NCBI RefSeq assembly: GCF_001562115.1
Contig: NZ_CP013926.1
Span: 558,001-622,000, forward strand
Length of the DNA stretch: 64,000 nucleotides
Source of the DNA: Alteromonas stellipolaris
Lineage (GTDB): Bacteria; Pseudomonadota; Gammaproteobacteria; Enterobacterales; Alteromonadaceae
Direction: 5' to 3'
The position numbers were made by a program, and so were the translations under genes. Below the pieces are notes generated by a model. That model made no database searches. It was not told the origin of the DNA and saw only the letters and a program-made list of their open reading frames with translations. Within the stretch, counting starts at the first letter, position 1, and each line of letters begins with the position of its first letter. This document shows, piece by piece, positions 9,734 to 18,802 of this stretch.

Positions 9734-11452
9734 GTGAAAATGATGTCGGGCGCTGCCATGGTGGTAGAAGCGCTAAAAGATGTAGGAGTAACACATGTGT
9801 TCGGCTACCCCGGTGGTGCCGTACTAGACATTTATGACGCTTTATATGCGCAAGAAGATGTCGAACATGTCCTCGTACGTCATGAACAGGCAGCCGCTCA
9901 TATGGCGGATGGTTATGCACGTTCAACAGGCAAAACCGGCACAGTCCTCGTCACCTCAGGCCCAGGTGCAACCAATACCATTACCGGTATTGCTACCGCT
10001 TATATGGATTCAATTCCAATGGTTGTGTTGTCAGGCCAAGTTCCTTCAAAGCATATCGGTGAAGATGCTTTCCAAGAAACCGACATGGTGGGGTGTTCTC
10101 GCCCTATTGTTAAGCACAGCTTTTTAGTTAAGCGTGCCGTAGATATTCCAGAAGCGATTGCAAAAGCCTATTACATTGCAAACACGGGCCGTCCAGGTCC
10201 AGTGGTAGTCGATTTACCTAAAGACATTGTAAATGTTGCTGAAGATCATCCTTATGTGTTCCCAACTGATGTAACCATGCGTTCGTATAACCCAACCGAG
10301 CGTGGGCATACTAAGCAAATTAAGAAAGCGGTCGCTTCATTGATGAAAGCCGAACGTCCAGTACTTTATGTTGGTGGCGGTGCGGTTACTTCTGAAGCGT
10401 CATCACGTGTTATTGAATTAGCTGAGAAGTTGAATGCACCGGTTACCTGTACGCTTATGGGCTTAGGCGCCATGCCTGGCACACACGAGCAGTTCGTGGG
10501 GATGCTAGGTATGCATGGCACACTTGAAGCAAACAAAACCATGCATAATGCCGATTGCATTATTGCCTTAGGGGCACGTTTTGATGACCGCGTTACCAAC
10601 AACGTAGATAAATTCTGCCCGCATGCCGATATTATTCACGTAGATATTGACCCTGCGTCTATTTCTAAAACCATCAACGCGCATATTCCAGTGGTTGGCT
10701 CGGTAGATAAAGTACTCGACCAAATTTTAGAACAGCTGGTTAATAAAGACCTATCTGGTCAAAAAGAAAAGCTAGCCGATTGGTGGCAACAAATTACTCA
10801 GTGGCGCTCTCGTGAATGTCTGAACTACGAGCAAGGCGATACGGTAATCAAGCCTCAGCAAGTTATCGAGTCTATTTATAAGCACACCAATGGTGAAGCT
10901 TATGTTAGCTCTGACGTAGGTCAGCATCAGATGTTTGCGGCCTTGTATTATCCATTTGATAAGCCTCGCCAGTGGATCAACTCAGGTGGCTTAGGCACCA
11001 TGGGCTTTGGTTTGCCAGCAGCAATGGGCGTGCAGTTTGCACATCCTGACTCTACTTCTGTAGTGGTAACTGGCGATGGTAGTATTCAAATGAATATTCA
11101 AGAGTTGTCTACCTGTTTGCAGTACAACCTGCCGATTAAAATCATTACTTTGAACAACCGAGCGCTAGGCATGGTTCGCCAGTGGCAAGATATGATTTAT
11201 AAAGGTCGTCACTCGCATTCATACATGGACTCTATGCCAGACTTCGTGAAACTTGCTGAGTCTTATGGCCATGTAGGTATCAAAGTAGATAAATTAGACG
11301 AATTAGATGCAGCTATGGAGAAATGTTTCAGTCTTACAGATCGCCTCGTGTTTATGGACATTGCGGTAGACCAAAACGAGCACGTGTATCCAATGCAAAT
11401 TAAGTTTGGCGCTATGGATGATATGCGCTTAAGTAAGACGGAGCGAACCTGA
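9734..11452 (+). CDS. ilvI: Acetolactate synthase large subunit (AHAS III type)
   Basis: Catalytic subunit of acetohydroxyacid synthase, the first common step of valine, leucine and isoleucine synthesis: two pyruvate to acetolactate, or pyruvate plus 2-oxobutyrate to acetohydroxybutyrate. The 572 residues comprise an N-terminal ThDP pyrimidine domain with the activating Glu51 ([15 protein letters not shown]), a central FAD-binding domain, and a C-terminal ThDP-diphosphate domain with [12 protein letters not shown] ending in LNN. The sequence follows E. coli IlvI almost end to end, including the C-terminal LSKTERT. The start is GTG at 9734, chosen because AGGAGA lies 7 bases upstream; ATG codons at 9740 and 9743 are alternatives. 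Its stop overlaps the ilvH start by one base, indicating translational coupling. Confidence 0.97.
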   Translation: MKMMSGAAMVVEALKDVGVTHVFGYPGGAVLDIYDALYAQEDVEHVLVRHEQAAAHMADGYARSTGKTGTVLVTSGPGATNTITGIATAYMDSIPMVVLSGQVPSKHIGEDAFQETDMVGCSRPIVKHSFLVKRAVDIPEAIAKAYYIANTGRPGPVVVDLPKDIVNVAEDHPYVFPTDVTMRSYNPTERGHTKQIKKAVASLMKAERPVLYVGGGAVTSEASSRVIELAEKLNAPVTCTLMGLGAMPGTHEQFVGMLGMHGTLEANKTMHNADCIIALGARFDDRVTNNVDKFCPHADIIHVDIDPASISKTINAHIPVVGSVDKVLDQILEQLVNKDLSGQKEKLADWWQQITQWRSRECLNYEQGDTVIKPQQVIESIYKHTNGEAYVSSDVGQHQMFAALYYPFDKPRQWINSGGLGTMGFGLPAAMGVQFAHPDSTSVVVTGDGSIQMNIQELSTCLQYNLPIKIITLNNRALGMVRQWQDMIYKGRHSHSYMDSMPDFVKLAESYGHVGIKVDKLDELDAAMEKCFSLTDRLVFMDIAVDQNEHVYPMQIKFGAMDDMRLSKTERT

Positions 11453-11949
11453 TGAAACGTATTATTTCAGTATTAATGGAAAACGCCCCTGGCGCGTTAT
11501 CACGTATTGTGGGTGTTTTCTCACAGCGCGGCTACAACGTAGACTCGTTATGTGTAGCACCTACTGACGATGGCAGCTTGTCGCGTCTTACCATCATTAC
11601 TCATGGTGATGATAAAGTCATTGAGCAGATTACTAAGCAAGTGAATAAGCTTATTGATGTGCTTAAAGTGGTAGACCTTACTGAAGGCACGCATATTGAG
11701 CGCGAGTTGATGCTAATTAAAGTGGCTACTCGCACTGAATCAGTACGTGCTGAAGTAAAGCGCAATAGTGATATTTTCCGTGGGCGCATCTTAGATGTTC
11801 ATGCGAATAACTACACCATTGAAATCACGGGTACTACAGACAAACTAGATGCTTTTGCGGCCACCATGGCTCAATGTGCTGAAGTGATTGAATCATCACG
11901 CACCGGCGTGTGTGGTTTAGCACGCGGCGAGCGCGCGTTGCGCCCGTAA
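11452..11949 (+). CDS. ilvH: Acetolactate synthase small (regulatory) subunit
   Basis: A 165-residue regulatory partner of IlvI that confers valine feedback inhibition and full activity. The N-terminal ACT domain is clear (ISVLMENAPGALSRIVGVFSQRGYNVDSL split over residues 4-32). The C-terminal domain ends with ESSRTGVCGLARGERALRP, typical of the family. The start codon overlaps the ilvI stop (TGATG). An intrinsic terminator lies about 40 bases downstream, so ilvIH forms a two-gene unit. Confidence 0.97.
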   Translation: MKRIISVLMENAPGALSRIVGVFSQRGYNVDSLCVAPTDDGSLSRLTIITHGDDKVIEQITKQVNKLIDVLKVVDLTEGTHIERELMLIKVATRTESVRAEVKRNSDIFRGRILDVHANNYTIEITGTTDKLDAFAATMAQCAEVIESSRTGVCGLARGERALRP

Positions 11950-11986
11950 CAGGTAATCACTAAGTAAGTTTATTGATAATGTACCA

Positions 11987-12016
11987 AAGGCGAGTAACGA
12001 AAGTTACTCGCCTTTT
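11987..12016. terminator. Bidirectional terminator between ilvH and the 12004 gene
   Basis: A twelve-pair stem AAGGCGAGTAAC/GTTACTCGCCTT with a GAAA tetraloop (11987-12014), followed by TTTT on the plus strand. The stop codon and last codons of the minus-strand gene lie inside the right arm. The structure therefore serves both converging genes. Confidence 0.85.
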
Positions 12017-12963
12017 CCGTAATAGGCCTCTAAACGCAGCGCCATACCGTAAGACGGCGAGAAGTCTTCACTTCGAAGCCAGAGTACAAAGGGTTCTACC
12101 TCGAAATAAAGCCATTCTCTAATTGGGTTACTACGCCAGCGTAACCCTGTGTAAACCTCTTCTACTTGATAAGTAGGTTTGTTCAACCCTTCCACCATAA
12201 AGCTGTAAACCAAGGCATTGTTGTTGTTGATAGGGTACAAGTGTTGTAACTCGTGTCGCCACAACCAGTCGTTACTATTGTCACGAAAATAAAAGCGGTT
12301 ATTTAACCGAGTAACGTTGTTACTGCCACTAACATGCTGAATTGAGGTGCCTAATTCCGCACCAAATTGGTCACGGGTGTATTGATATATTTCGGTATCG
12401 TAAAGCATTGCCCAATGGGAATTAAATGCATAGGCATTACGGTAGCGCGCCTTTACATACAACTGGTCACGCCTGCCTGCACCCACACGAAATGAATAGT
12501 GAGAGTTTATATTGGGGCGAAAACGCAGGGAAATGGTTGTATTGTCTTGTCTCCCCAGCGAAGGAGAACGTGCCGCCTTTATAGTATCGCTTTGGGTTTC
12601 GTCTTCATTATCACTTAAAAGCAAATCTACGCGGTTTTCGAGGTGGGGGAGTGAAACACGAATACGAAACCTAAGATCGGTTTCTGCGATATCTCGGGTT
12701 CTAGGCTCCCAGCTAAGTTGAATTCGACCTTCTGCTTTCGCCTTTTCTATGCTTTGTGAGCCATCGGAAAACAAGCCATCGAACTTACTGACGGTAAAGT
12801 CCATAGAATCGGTGAAGCTGCGTTGCCACACATCAAACCATTGCATAGGTTGATGAGATTCGACATTGTTTTGCGCATTATTCACCACCTCGCGCGTAGG
12901 AATAGACTGGTTATCACTTTGGTTAGTAAGTAATAAACACAATGAGACAGCTAAACACAACAT
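12004..12963 (-). CDS. Exported protein of unknown function, outer-membrane barrel-like
   Basis: A 319-residue protein that I do not recognise. The N-terminus has a hydrophobic stretch (MLCLAVSLCLLL) consistent with a signal sequence, though a cleavage site is not obvious. From about residue 75 there is a run of alternating hydrophobic/polar strands rich in Arg, Asp, Tyr and Trp (for example RIQLSWEPRTRD, TTISLRFRPNINSHYSFRVGAG, RLNNRFYFRDNSNDWLWRHE). That pattern fits an outer-membrane beta-barrel. It is convergent with ilvH and divergent from tatA, and appears to be a single gene. Coding status is well supported by length and codon pattern. Function is unknown. Confidence 0.75.
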   Translation of the reverse strand: MLCLAVSLCLLLTNQSDNQSIPTREVVNNAQNNVESHQPMQWFDVWQRSFTDSMDFTVSKFDGLFSDGSQSIEKAKAEGRIQLSWEPRTRDIAETDLRFRIRVSLPHLENRVDLLLSDNEDETQSDTIKAARSPSLGRQDNTTISLRFRPNINSHYSFRVGAGRRDQLYVKARYRNAYAFNSHWAMLYDTEIYQYTRDQFGAELGTSIQHVSGSNNVTRLNNRFYFRDNSNDWLWRHELQHLYPINNNNALVYSFMVEGLNKPTYQVEEVYTGLRWRSNPIREWLYFEVEPFVLWLRSEDFSPSYGMALRLEAYYGKGE

Positions 12964-13142
12964 AACAACCCAAACTCCCTCTATCGATTACGCGGTGAAA
13001 TGATATCCGTATCAATTAATTACCATCAGGATGCGTGTTGTGATAATAAACGTCAACGATTATTCATCCACGCAAATATTCACGTGAAAGCTAGCGCTTT
13101 GGGTGGCATACTGTCCTAACTGTTGTATCGGAGATTATTTTT

Positions 13143-13391
13143 ATGGGCGGTATTGGAATCTGGCAGTTACTTATTATCTTAGTAATTGTAGTTTTACTTT
13201 TTGGCACTAAACGTTTGAAAGGGATTGGCACTGATTTAGGTGGCGCAATCAAAGGCTTTAAAAAAGCAGTCACTGATAGCGAACAAGATGCCGATTTCGA
13301 GCAGAAGAAGCAGGTAGAAGACACAGACACCGTTAACACCGCTGACACTGTATCAACTAAAACGCAGAGCGACGTTAAAGAAAAATCCTGA
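13143..13391 (+). CDS. tatA: Sec-independent translocase subunit TatA
   Basis: An 82-residue pore-forming component of the twin-arginine translocase, which exports folded proteins across the inner membrane. One N-terminal membrane helix ([18 protein letters not shown]) is followed by the hinge and amphipathic helix ([18 protein letters not shown]), including the conserved FKK-type motif. A charged, flexible tail follows. A GGAG site lies just upstream. Its stop overlaps the tatB start by one base. Confidence 0.95.
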   Translation: MGGIGIWQLLIILVIVVLLFGTKRLKGIGTDLGGAIKGFKKAVTDSEQDADFEQKKQVEDTDTVNTADTVSTKTQSDVKEKS

Positions 13392-13690
13392 TGTTTGACA
13401 TTGGCTTTTGGGAGCTATTGGTAATTGGTGTGATGGCCTTGTTGATACTAGGTCCAGAACGTTTGCCAGGTGCCATGCGGTCCACCATTAACACTATTCG
13501 AAGTGTGCGAAATACAGCAACGGGCTTTAAGCAAGAAGTTGAGCATCAGTTGCGCGTGCACGAATTACACGAAAACCTGAAGAAAGCTGAGCAGCAAGGC
13601 TTGAAAGATCTCTCGCCAGAGCTTGAACAAAGTGTTGATGAGCTCAAAAAAGCGGCTGAGTCGGTTCAGGAACCATATAAAAAACAGTAA
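13391..13690 (+). CDS. tatB: Sec-independent translocase subunit TatB
   Basis: A 99-residue TatB. The N-terminal helix carries the conserved Glu after the start ([20 protein letters not shown]) and the GPERLP hinge, then an amphipathic Arg-rich helix and a Lys/Glu coiled segment. TatB with TatC forms the receptor for twin-arginine signal peptides. It is shorter than E. coli TatB (171 residues), mainly in the variable tail. It is coupled to tatA by overlap and abuts tatC directly. Confidence 0.95.
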   Translation: MFDIGFWELLVIGVMALLILGPERLPGAMRSTINTIRSVRNTATGFKQEVEHQLRVHELHENLKKAEQQGLKDLSPELEQSVDELKKAAESVQEPYKKQ

Positions 13691-14446
13691 ATGTCTGACG
13701 CAAACAATTTAATATCTCATTTAATTGAGCTTCGTAGCCGCATCCTAAAAGCACTATTAAGTGTGCTGGTGGTATTTTTGTGTTTGGCGTACTTTTCGCA
13801 AGATCTCTATCAATGGCTCGCTTTGCCGTTGCTTGATTCTATGCCAGAAAACGCTAGCATGATTGCCACCGATGTTGCCTCACCTTTTTTCGCACCGTTT
13901 AAACTTACGCTGGTGTTGTCATTCTTTATCGCTATTCCCTATGTACTTTATCAAGTATGGGGCTTTGTTGCGCCTGGGCTATATCGCAACGAGAAAAAGC
14001 TCGTTGCACCGCTTTTACTCTCAAGTACTTTGTTGTTCTATGCGGGCATGGCCTTTGCGTATTTTGTGGTATTTCCTATCGCGTTTGCGTTCTTTAATAG
14101 TGTGGCACCAGAAGGTGTTACGGTCAGTACCGACATCTCTAGTTATCTTAATTTTGTATTGAAACTCTTCTTTGCTTTTGGGGTCTCATTTGAAATTCCC
14201 ATTGCCATTATCTTACTGTGCTGGACTGGGGTAACTGACGCAAAGTCACTTCGAGCAAAACGCCCTTATGTGGTTGTTGGTGCGTTCGTTGTGGGTATGT
14301 TACTTACGCCGCCGGATATTATTTCTCAAACACTCTTAGCTATTCCTATGTGGATATTGTTTGAAATAGGCGTTGTTGTAGGTAGTTTGTATGCGGGGAA
14401 AGGCCGCCGAGATAGTGACGAAGAAACTGGCACTGAAATCGAATAA
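13691..14446 (+). CDS. tatC: Sec-independent translocase subunit TatC
   Basis: A 251-residue polytopic protein with six membrane helices, the core signal-peptide receptor of the Tat system. Conserved features include the cytoplasmic N-terminus HLIELRSRI (about 10-18), FxxPFK (SPFFAPFKL, about 63-71), [16 protein letters not shown], and LTPPDIISQ near the last helices. The start immediately follows the tatB stop. A short charged tail ends the protein. Confidence 0.97.
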   Translation: MSDANNLISHLIELRSRILKALLSVLVVFLCLAYFSQDLYQWLALPLLDSMPENASMIATDVASPFFAPFKLTLVLSFFIAIPYVLYQVWGFVAPGLYRNEKKLVAPLLLSSTLLFYAGMAFAYFVVFPIAFAFFNSVAPEGVTVSTDISSYLNFVLKLFFAFGVSFEIPIAIILLCWTGVTDAKSLRAKRPYVVVGAFVVGMLLTPPDIISQTLLAIPMWILFEIGVVVGSLYAGKGRRDSDEETGTEIE

Positions 14447-14472
14447 TAATTAAGTAAAATAAAGGATTTACC

Positions 14473-15006
14473 ATGAACATACGTGCATTATTACTGTTAG
14501 TAAGTATGCTCCCTTTTAGTGCTTTTTTAGCACAGGCAGAAACTGTAGGCGAAGCACTAGCCAAATGTAGCGAAACCAAAAACAGCCTTCAACGTTTAGT
14601 GTGTTACGACCGTGTAGAAAAGCAAGTAAACCGCCTCTCAGGTGCGCAGGCAGGTATACCCGTTGCTATGCCTACCAACACACCTGCCGTGGCTTCTGAA
14701 CGTCGCCGCGAAGCACCAGTAAGCCAAACCCCAGCGCCTAAAGAAGAACAGTTTGGTTTAGAGCACAAAGTAAAAACTGAAACCTTAGCCGATACATTTG
14801 CAGGTACAGTAACTAAGATCACGAAAACTGCTCGCGGAAAGTTTATTTTAACCTTCGATAACGGCTCGGTTTGGCAGCAAACTACAGATACGACGTTGAA
14901 GGTAAAAGAAGGCGAAACCGTACTAATTGAGCGTGGTTTGTTAGGGGCTTTCTATTTGAAAAAAGAAGGGCTGAACAAACGTATGAAAGTAAAACGTGTA
15001 AAATAA
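14473..15006 (+). CDS. Exported conserved hypothetical protein between tatC and tatD
   Basis: A 177-residue protein with a clear signal peptide (LLLLVSMLPFSAFLAQA, cleavage around AQA-ET). Next comes a segment ALAKCSETKNSLQRLVCYDRVEK with two cysteines spaced like the C...RLxCYD motif seen at the start of several small exported proteins. A Pro/Ala-rich linker (about 60-90) leads to a C-terminal segment of about 65 residues with short beta strands (FAGTVTKI, KFILTFDNGSVWQQ, TVLIERG, RMKVKRVK) that could form an OB-like barrel. It sits 26 bases after tatC and 1 base before tatD, so it is part of the operon. Function is not known; the two Cys could form a disulfide. Confidence 0.8.
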   Translation: MNIRALLLLVSMLPFSAFLAQAETVGEALAKCSETKNSLQRLVCYDRVEKQVNRLSGAQAGIPVAMPTNTPAVASERRREAPVSQTPAPKEEQFGLEHKVKTETLADTFAGTVTKITKTARGKFILTFDNGSVWQQTTDTTLKVKEGETVLIERGLLGAFYLKKEGLNKRMKVKRVK

Positions 15007-15007
15007 T

Positions 15008-15787
15008 ATGCCTTGGTTCGACGCTGGCGTTAATCTATTAGATCGCAGATTTGATCCCCACGAGATTATTTCAAATGCAGTGGACGCCGGTGTTTCCAGG
15101 CTGTGCATTATTACCACCCACCCTAATGAGTGGGATGCGGCAGCAGCACTTCATCAGCAGTATCCGCAAATTTGCAGCTATACCTTAGGCATACACCCCC
15201 ATAATGCTAAAGATGTGGTTGAAAGTGACTACGCGCGTCTAAGGAGCATGGCCAACGATGCTGGCGTCGTGGCTGTGGGGGAGTGTGGGCTCGATTTTAA
15301 TCGCAACTTTTCTCCCCCAGATGTTCAAATAAGTGTGTTCGAAGCTCAGCTAGCGCTGGCGGCAGAATTGAACTTGCCAGTGTATCTTCATGAGCGAGAT
15401 GCGTTCGAACAACAAGTGGCCTGCCTGCAAAAGGTGCTGCAGTCTCTTAGCGGCGGTATTGCGCACTGTTTTACGGGTGATACAACGCAGCTAAACGCCT
15501 ATTTAGATATGGGACTGTATATTGGTATTACCGGCTGGGCATGTGATGAAAAGCGCGGAGAGGCCCTTCGTACCGCCATACCCACCATTCCTTTAGATCG
15601 TATCATTTTAGAAACGGATGCCCCTTATTTATTCCCGAAAACATTACGCCCAAGAAAACGCAACAATGAACCTGCGCTATTGCCTCATATCGGTGAGCAA
15701 ATTAGTGAACTAATGCAGGTTGCCCCTGATAAATTACGAGATAGCAGTTATGCTAATACTTGTCGTTTATTTTGTATCAGTGATTAA
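15008..15787 (+). CDS. tatD: TatD-family metal-dependent 3'-5' DNase
   Basis: A 259-residue TIM-barrel hydrolase. E. coli TatD is a Mg2+-dependent 3'-5' exonuclease for single-stranded DNA and RNA, not a translocase component. Conserved stretches are FDAGVNLLDRRF, LGIHPHNAK, VAVGECGLDFNRNFSPP (with the Glu ligand), YLHERDAFEQQ, IAHCFTGDT, YIGITGWACDEKRG and ILETDAPYLFP (Asp ligand). As in E. coli TatD, the opening HxH of other TatD paralogues is replaced (AGVN). HERD here stands where E. coli has HCRD. The gene follows the exported hypothetical by one base and overlaps the diguanylate cyclase start. Confidence 0.93.
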   Translation: MPWFDAGVNLLDRRFDPHEIISNAVDAGVSRLCIITTHPNEWDAAAALHQQYPQICSYTLGIHPHNAKDVVESDYARLRSMANDAGVVAVGECGLDFNRNFSPPDVQISVFEAQLALAAELNLPVYLHERDAFEQQVACLQKVLQSLSGGIAHCFTGDTTQLNAYLDMGLYIGITGWACDEKRGEALRTAIPTIPLDRIILETDAPYLFPKTLRPRKRNNEPALLPHIGEQISELMQVAPDKLRDSSYANTCRLFCISD

Positions 15788-17682
15788 TGGTAATGCGCAT
15801 AAATCGTCAAGAGGTCCGCAATTACGATCTTTATCTCTTCGTTATTACCGTTGTCGCGGTATCGATTTTTGCGCTTGTTGCACTAAGTGTAGTACCTGAG
15901 CGAACCACAAATAGCCGCGTTGCCCAATTAGCTTTTATTAACGATCCCGAGAACCGACTCACCTTCGAAACGATACTCAATAAAGACCCAGGCGCATGGA
16001 CGCCAGCGGTGTCACCTGTAAATTTAGGCATGAGCAGTGATGTACACTGGTTCTCGTTTGTTGTCACTCCCGATGAGTCCAAAGTGCTGCGTTATCTTTT
16101 CGAAATAGACTACGCGTTGCTAGATAGTGTTGATGTTGCGATTTATACGCCGTTATCGAATTCACCCGTTGTGCGTTACCGAGCGGGCGACACTTTAGCA
16201 TTTCATGTGCGACCTATCGCAAATAATACCCCGCTATTTTCGATCCCTTTAAGTGCAAAACCGCAAACCGTAGTGGTTCGCGTTGAATCTAGCGGTACTA
16301 TTCGCATGCCTATCGTGGTGTGGGAAGAGAAAGAGTTTATAGAATATGCAGCAAGCCAAAATCTAGCATTAGGTCTGTTTTTCGGTTTCTTATGTGCCAT
16401 GGTCATAAGCAATATCTTCTTATTTTTTACTACTAAGAACCGCTCGTTTTTATTCTACACCGGCTATGCACTGAGCTTAGGCTTAACCCTCGCCTCATTG
16501 CAGGGATTGGGCTACGCATATTTATGGCCCGAGCAGGCGTGGTTTCAGGGTAAGGCGGTACTCATTTTTGGTAATGCGACGATTTTATTTGCTGTACTGT
16601 TTTCGCGGCATTTACTGCCTATTGCCGAATTTAGCCCTGTAGTAGATAAAATCTCCAAGGTAGCTGCGTGGGCATTTGGAGCCTGTATTTTCACAAGTAC
16701 AATATTGCCTTACCCCTTTGCCATAAAGCTCTACTTAGTCATGTTGTCGATAATCGTGTTTGTGGCCATGTTCACAGGTGGTTGGTTATCATTTAAAGGC
16801 GTGCCTATTGCCCGATACTTCTCTGTAGCGTGGTTATTTTTATTGTTAAGTGGCTTCATTGTTAGCTTAGATAGCGTGAATATAATCAATTTAGGCATTT
16901 CTACGAGCTATTTGCTTATTATTGCTGGTACCGTCGAAACGGTGATTTTAGCCCTTATTTTGGCAATTAATTATAGTCATAGTTACGATGAACTCATTTC
17001 TACGCAAGCATTTGCCCTTGAACAAGAAAAACAGGCGAGTAAGGCAAAAGAAGATCTTCTAGAAGTGCAAAAGCGTTATCAAGATGATTTAGAGTACAAA
17101 GTTGAAGAACGAACGTTAGAGCTTGAAATTACTTTGCGTGAACTGTCTGAAGTTAACCAAGAATTAGAGCGCCTAACGGCAATCGACCCACTTACTGGGA
17201 TTAATAATCGTCGTCACTTTGATAAAAAGTTAAAATCAGAAGGCAGACGAAGTCGCCGCGAGCAAACACCTTTGTCTATTGCGGTAATCGATGTGGACCA
17301 CTTTAAACGTATTAATGATAAATACGGTCATGCTGGCGGAGATGCCTGTTTAATTCATATAACGGGCGTTATGCAAAGTATGCTGCTTCGTTTATCCGAT
17401 GATTTATGTCGAATAGGTGGGGAAGAATTTGCACTTATCCTACCGAATACCGACAGCGAGGGTGCCTTACATGTTGTTGAGGCAATACGCGAACGTATCG
17501 AAAATTCCCCTCTTATGTTTGAGGGAGAGGCAATACACCTAACCATTAGTGCAGGGGTAACCACCAGCATTATCACGGACGAAGAACATGCTGAGGCGCT
17601 ACTTCGGTTAGCGGATGAGCAGTTGTATGCTGCGAAAGAATCAGGACGAAATAAAGTACTTTTTAAACCGTTTTCAGGATAA
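15787..17682 (+). CDS. Membrane diguanylate cyclase with 7TMR-DISM sensor
   Basis: A 631-residue protein. A first membrane helix (about 14-34) precedes an extracytoplasmic beta-rich domain of the 7TMR-DISMED2 type (about 40-185). Seven membrane helices of the 7TMR-DISM type follow (about 190-400), then a coiled coil (about 405-465) and a C-terminal GGDEF domain. The active site is GGEEF at about 544-548, a catalytically competent variant. The inhibitory I-site RLSD (about 535-538) lies exactly five residues before it, so product inhibition by c-di-GMP is expected. It should make c-di-GMP in response to an unknown periplasmic ligand, possibly carbohydrate. The start ATG 15787 overlaps the tatD stop (TAATG); ATG 15793 is an alternative. 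Confidence 0.93.
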   Translation: MVMRINRQEVRNYDLYLFVITVVAVSIFALVALSVVPERTTNSRVAQLAFINDPENRLTFETILNKDPGAWTPAVSPVNLGMSSDVHWFSFVVTPDESKVLRYLFEIDYALLDSVDVAIYTPLSNSPVVRYRAGDTLAFHVRPIANNTPLFSIPLSAKPQTVVVRVESSGTIRMPIVVWEEKEFIEYAASQNLALGLFFGFLCAMVISNIFLFFTTKNRSFLFYTGYALSLGLTLASLQGLGYAYLWPEQAWFQGKAVLIFGNATILFAVLFSRHLLPIAEFSPVVDKISKVAAWAFGACIFTSTILPYPFAIKLYLVMLSIIVFVAMFTGGWLSFKGVPIARYFSVAWLFLLLSGFIVSLDSVNIINLGISTSYLLIIAGTVETVILALILAINYSHSYDELISTQAFALEQEKQASKAKEDLLEVQKRYQDDLEYKVEERTLELEITLRELSEVNQELERLTAIDPLTGINNRRHFDKKLKSEGRRSRREQTPLSIAVIDVDHFKRINDKYGHAGGDACLIHITGVMQSMLLRLSDDLCRIGGEEFALILPNTDSEGALHVVEAIRERIENSPLMFEGEAIHLTISAGVTTSIITDEEHAEALLRLADEQLYAAKESGRNKVLFKPFSG

Positions 17683-18684
<1,002 letters not shown>

Positions 18685-18743
18685 CACAGCGGTCATAAAA
18701 CAAAGAGTAAGCACATAGGCCAACAGGCCAGTTGCTAAAAAAA

Positions 18744-18778
18744 ATGGGATGCTACCTAAAGTCGCATCCCATTTTTTT
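18744..18778. terminator. Bidirectional terminator between hemB and gppA
   Basis: ATGGGATGC at 18744-18752 pairs with GCATCCCAT at 18764-18772. There is a run of A before and seven T after, so it works on both strands for the converging genes. Confidence 0.9.
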
Positions 18779-18802
18779 ATTATTTATTTTAAGCTGCACT
18801 GA

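Noticed and set aside
9651-9926. A 91-codon His-rich minus-strand frame over the ilvI start
   Set aside because: It overlaps the conserved ilvI N-terminus and promoter region; the His-rich composition is the complement of the ilvI codons.
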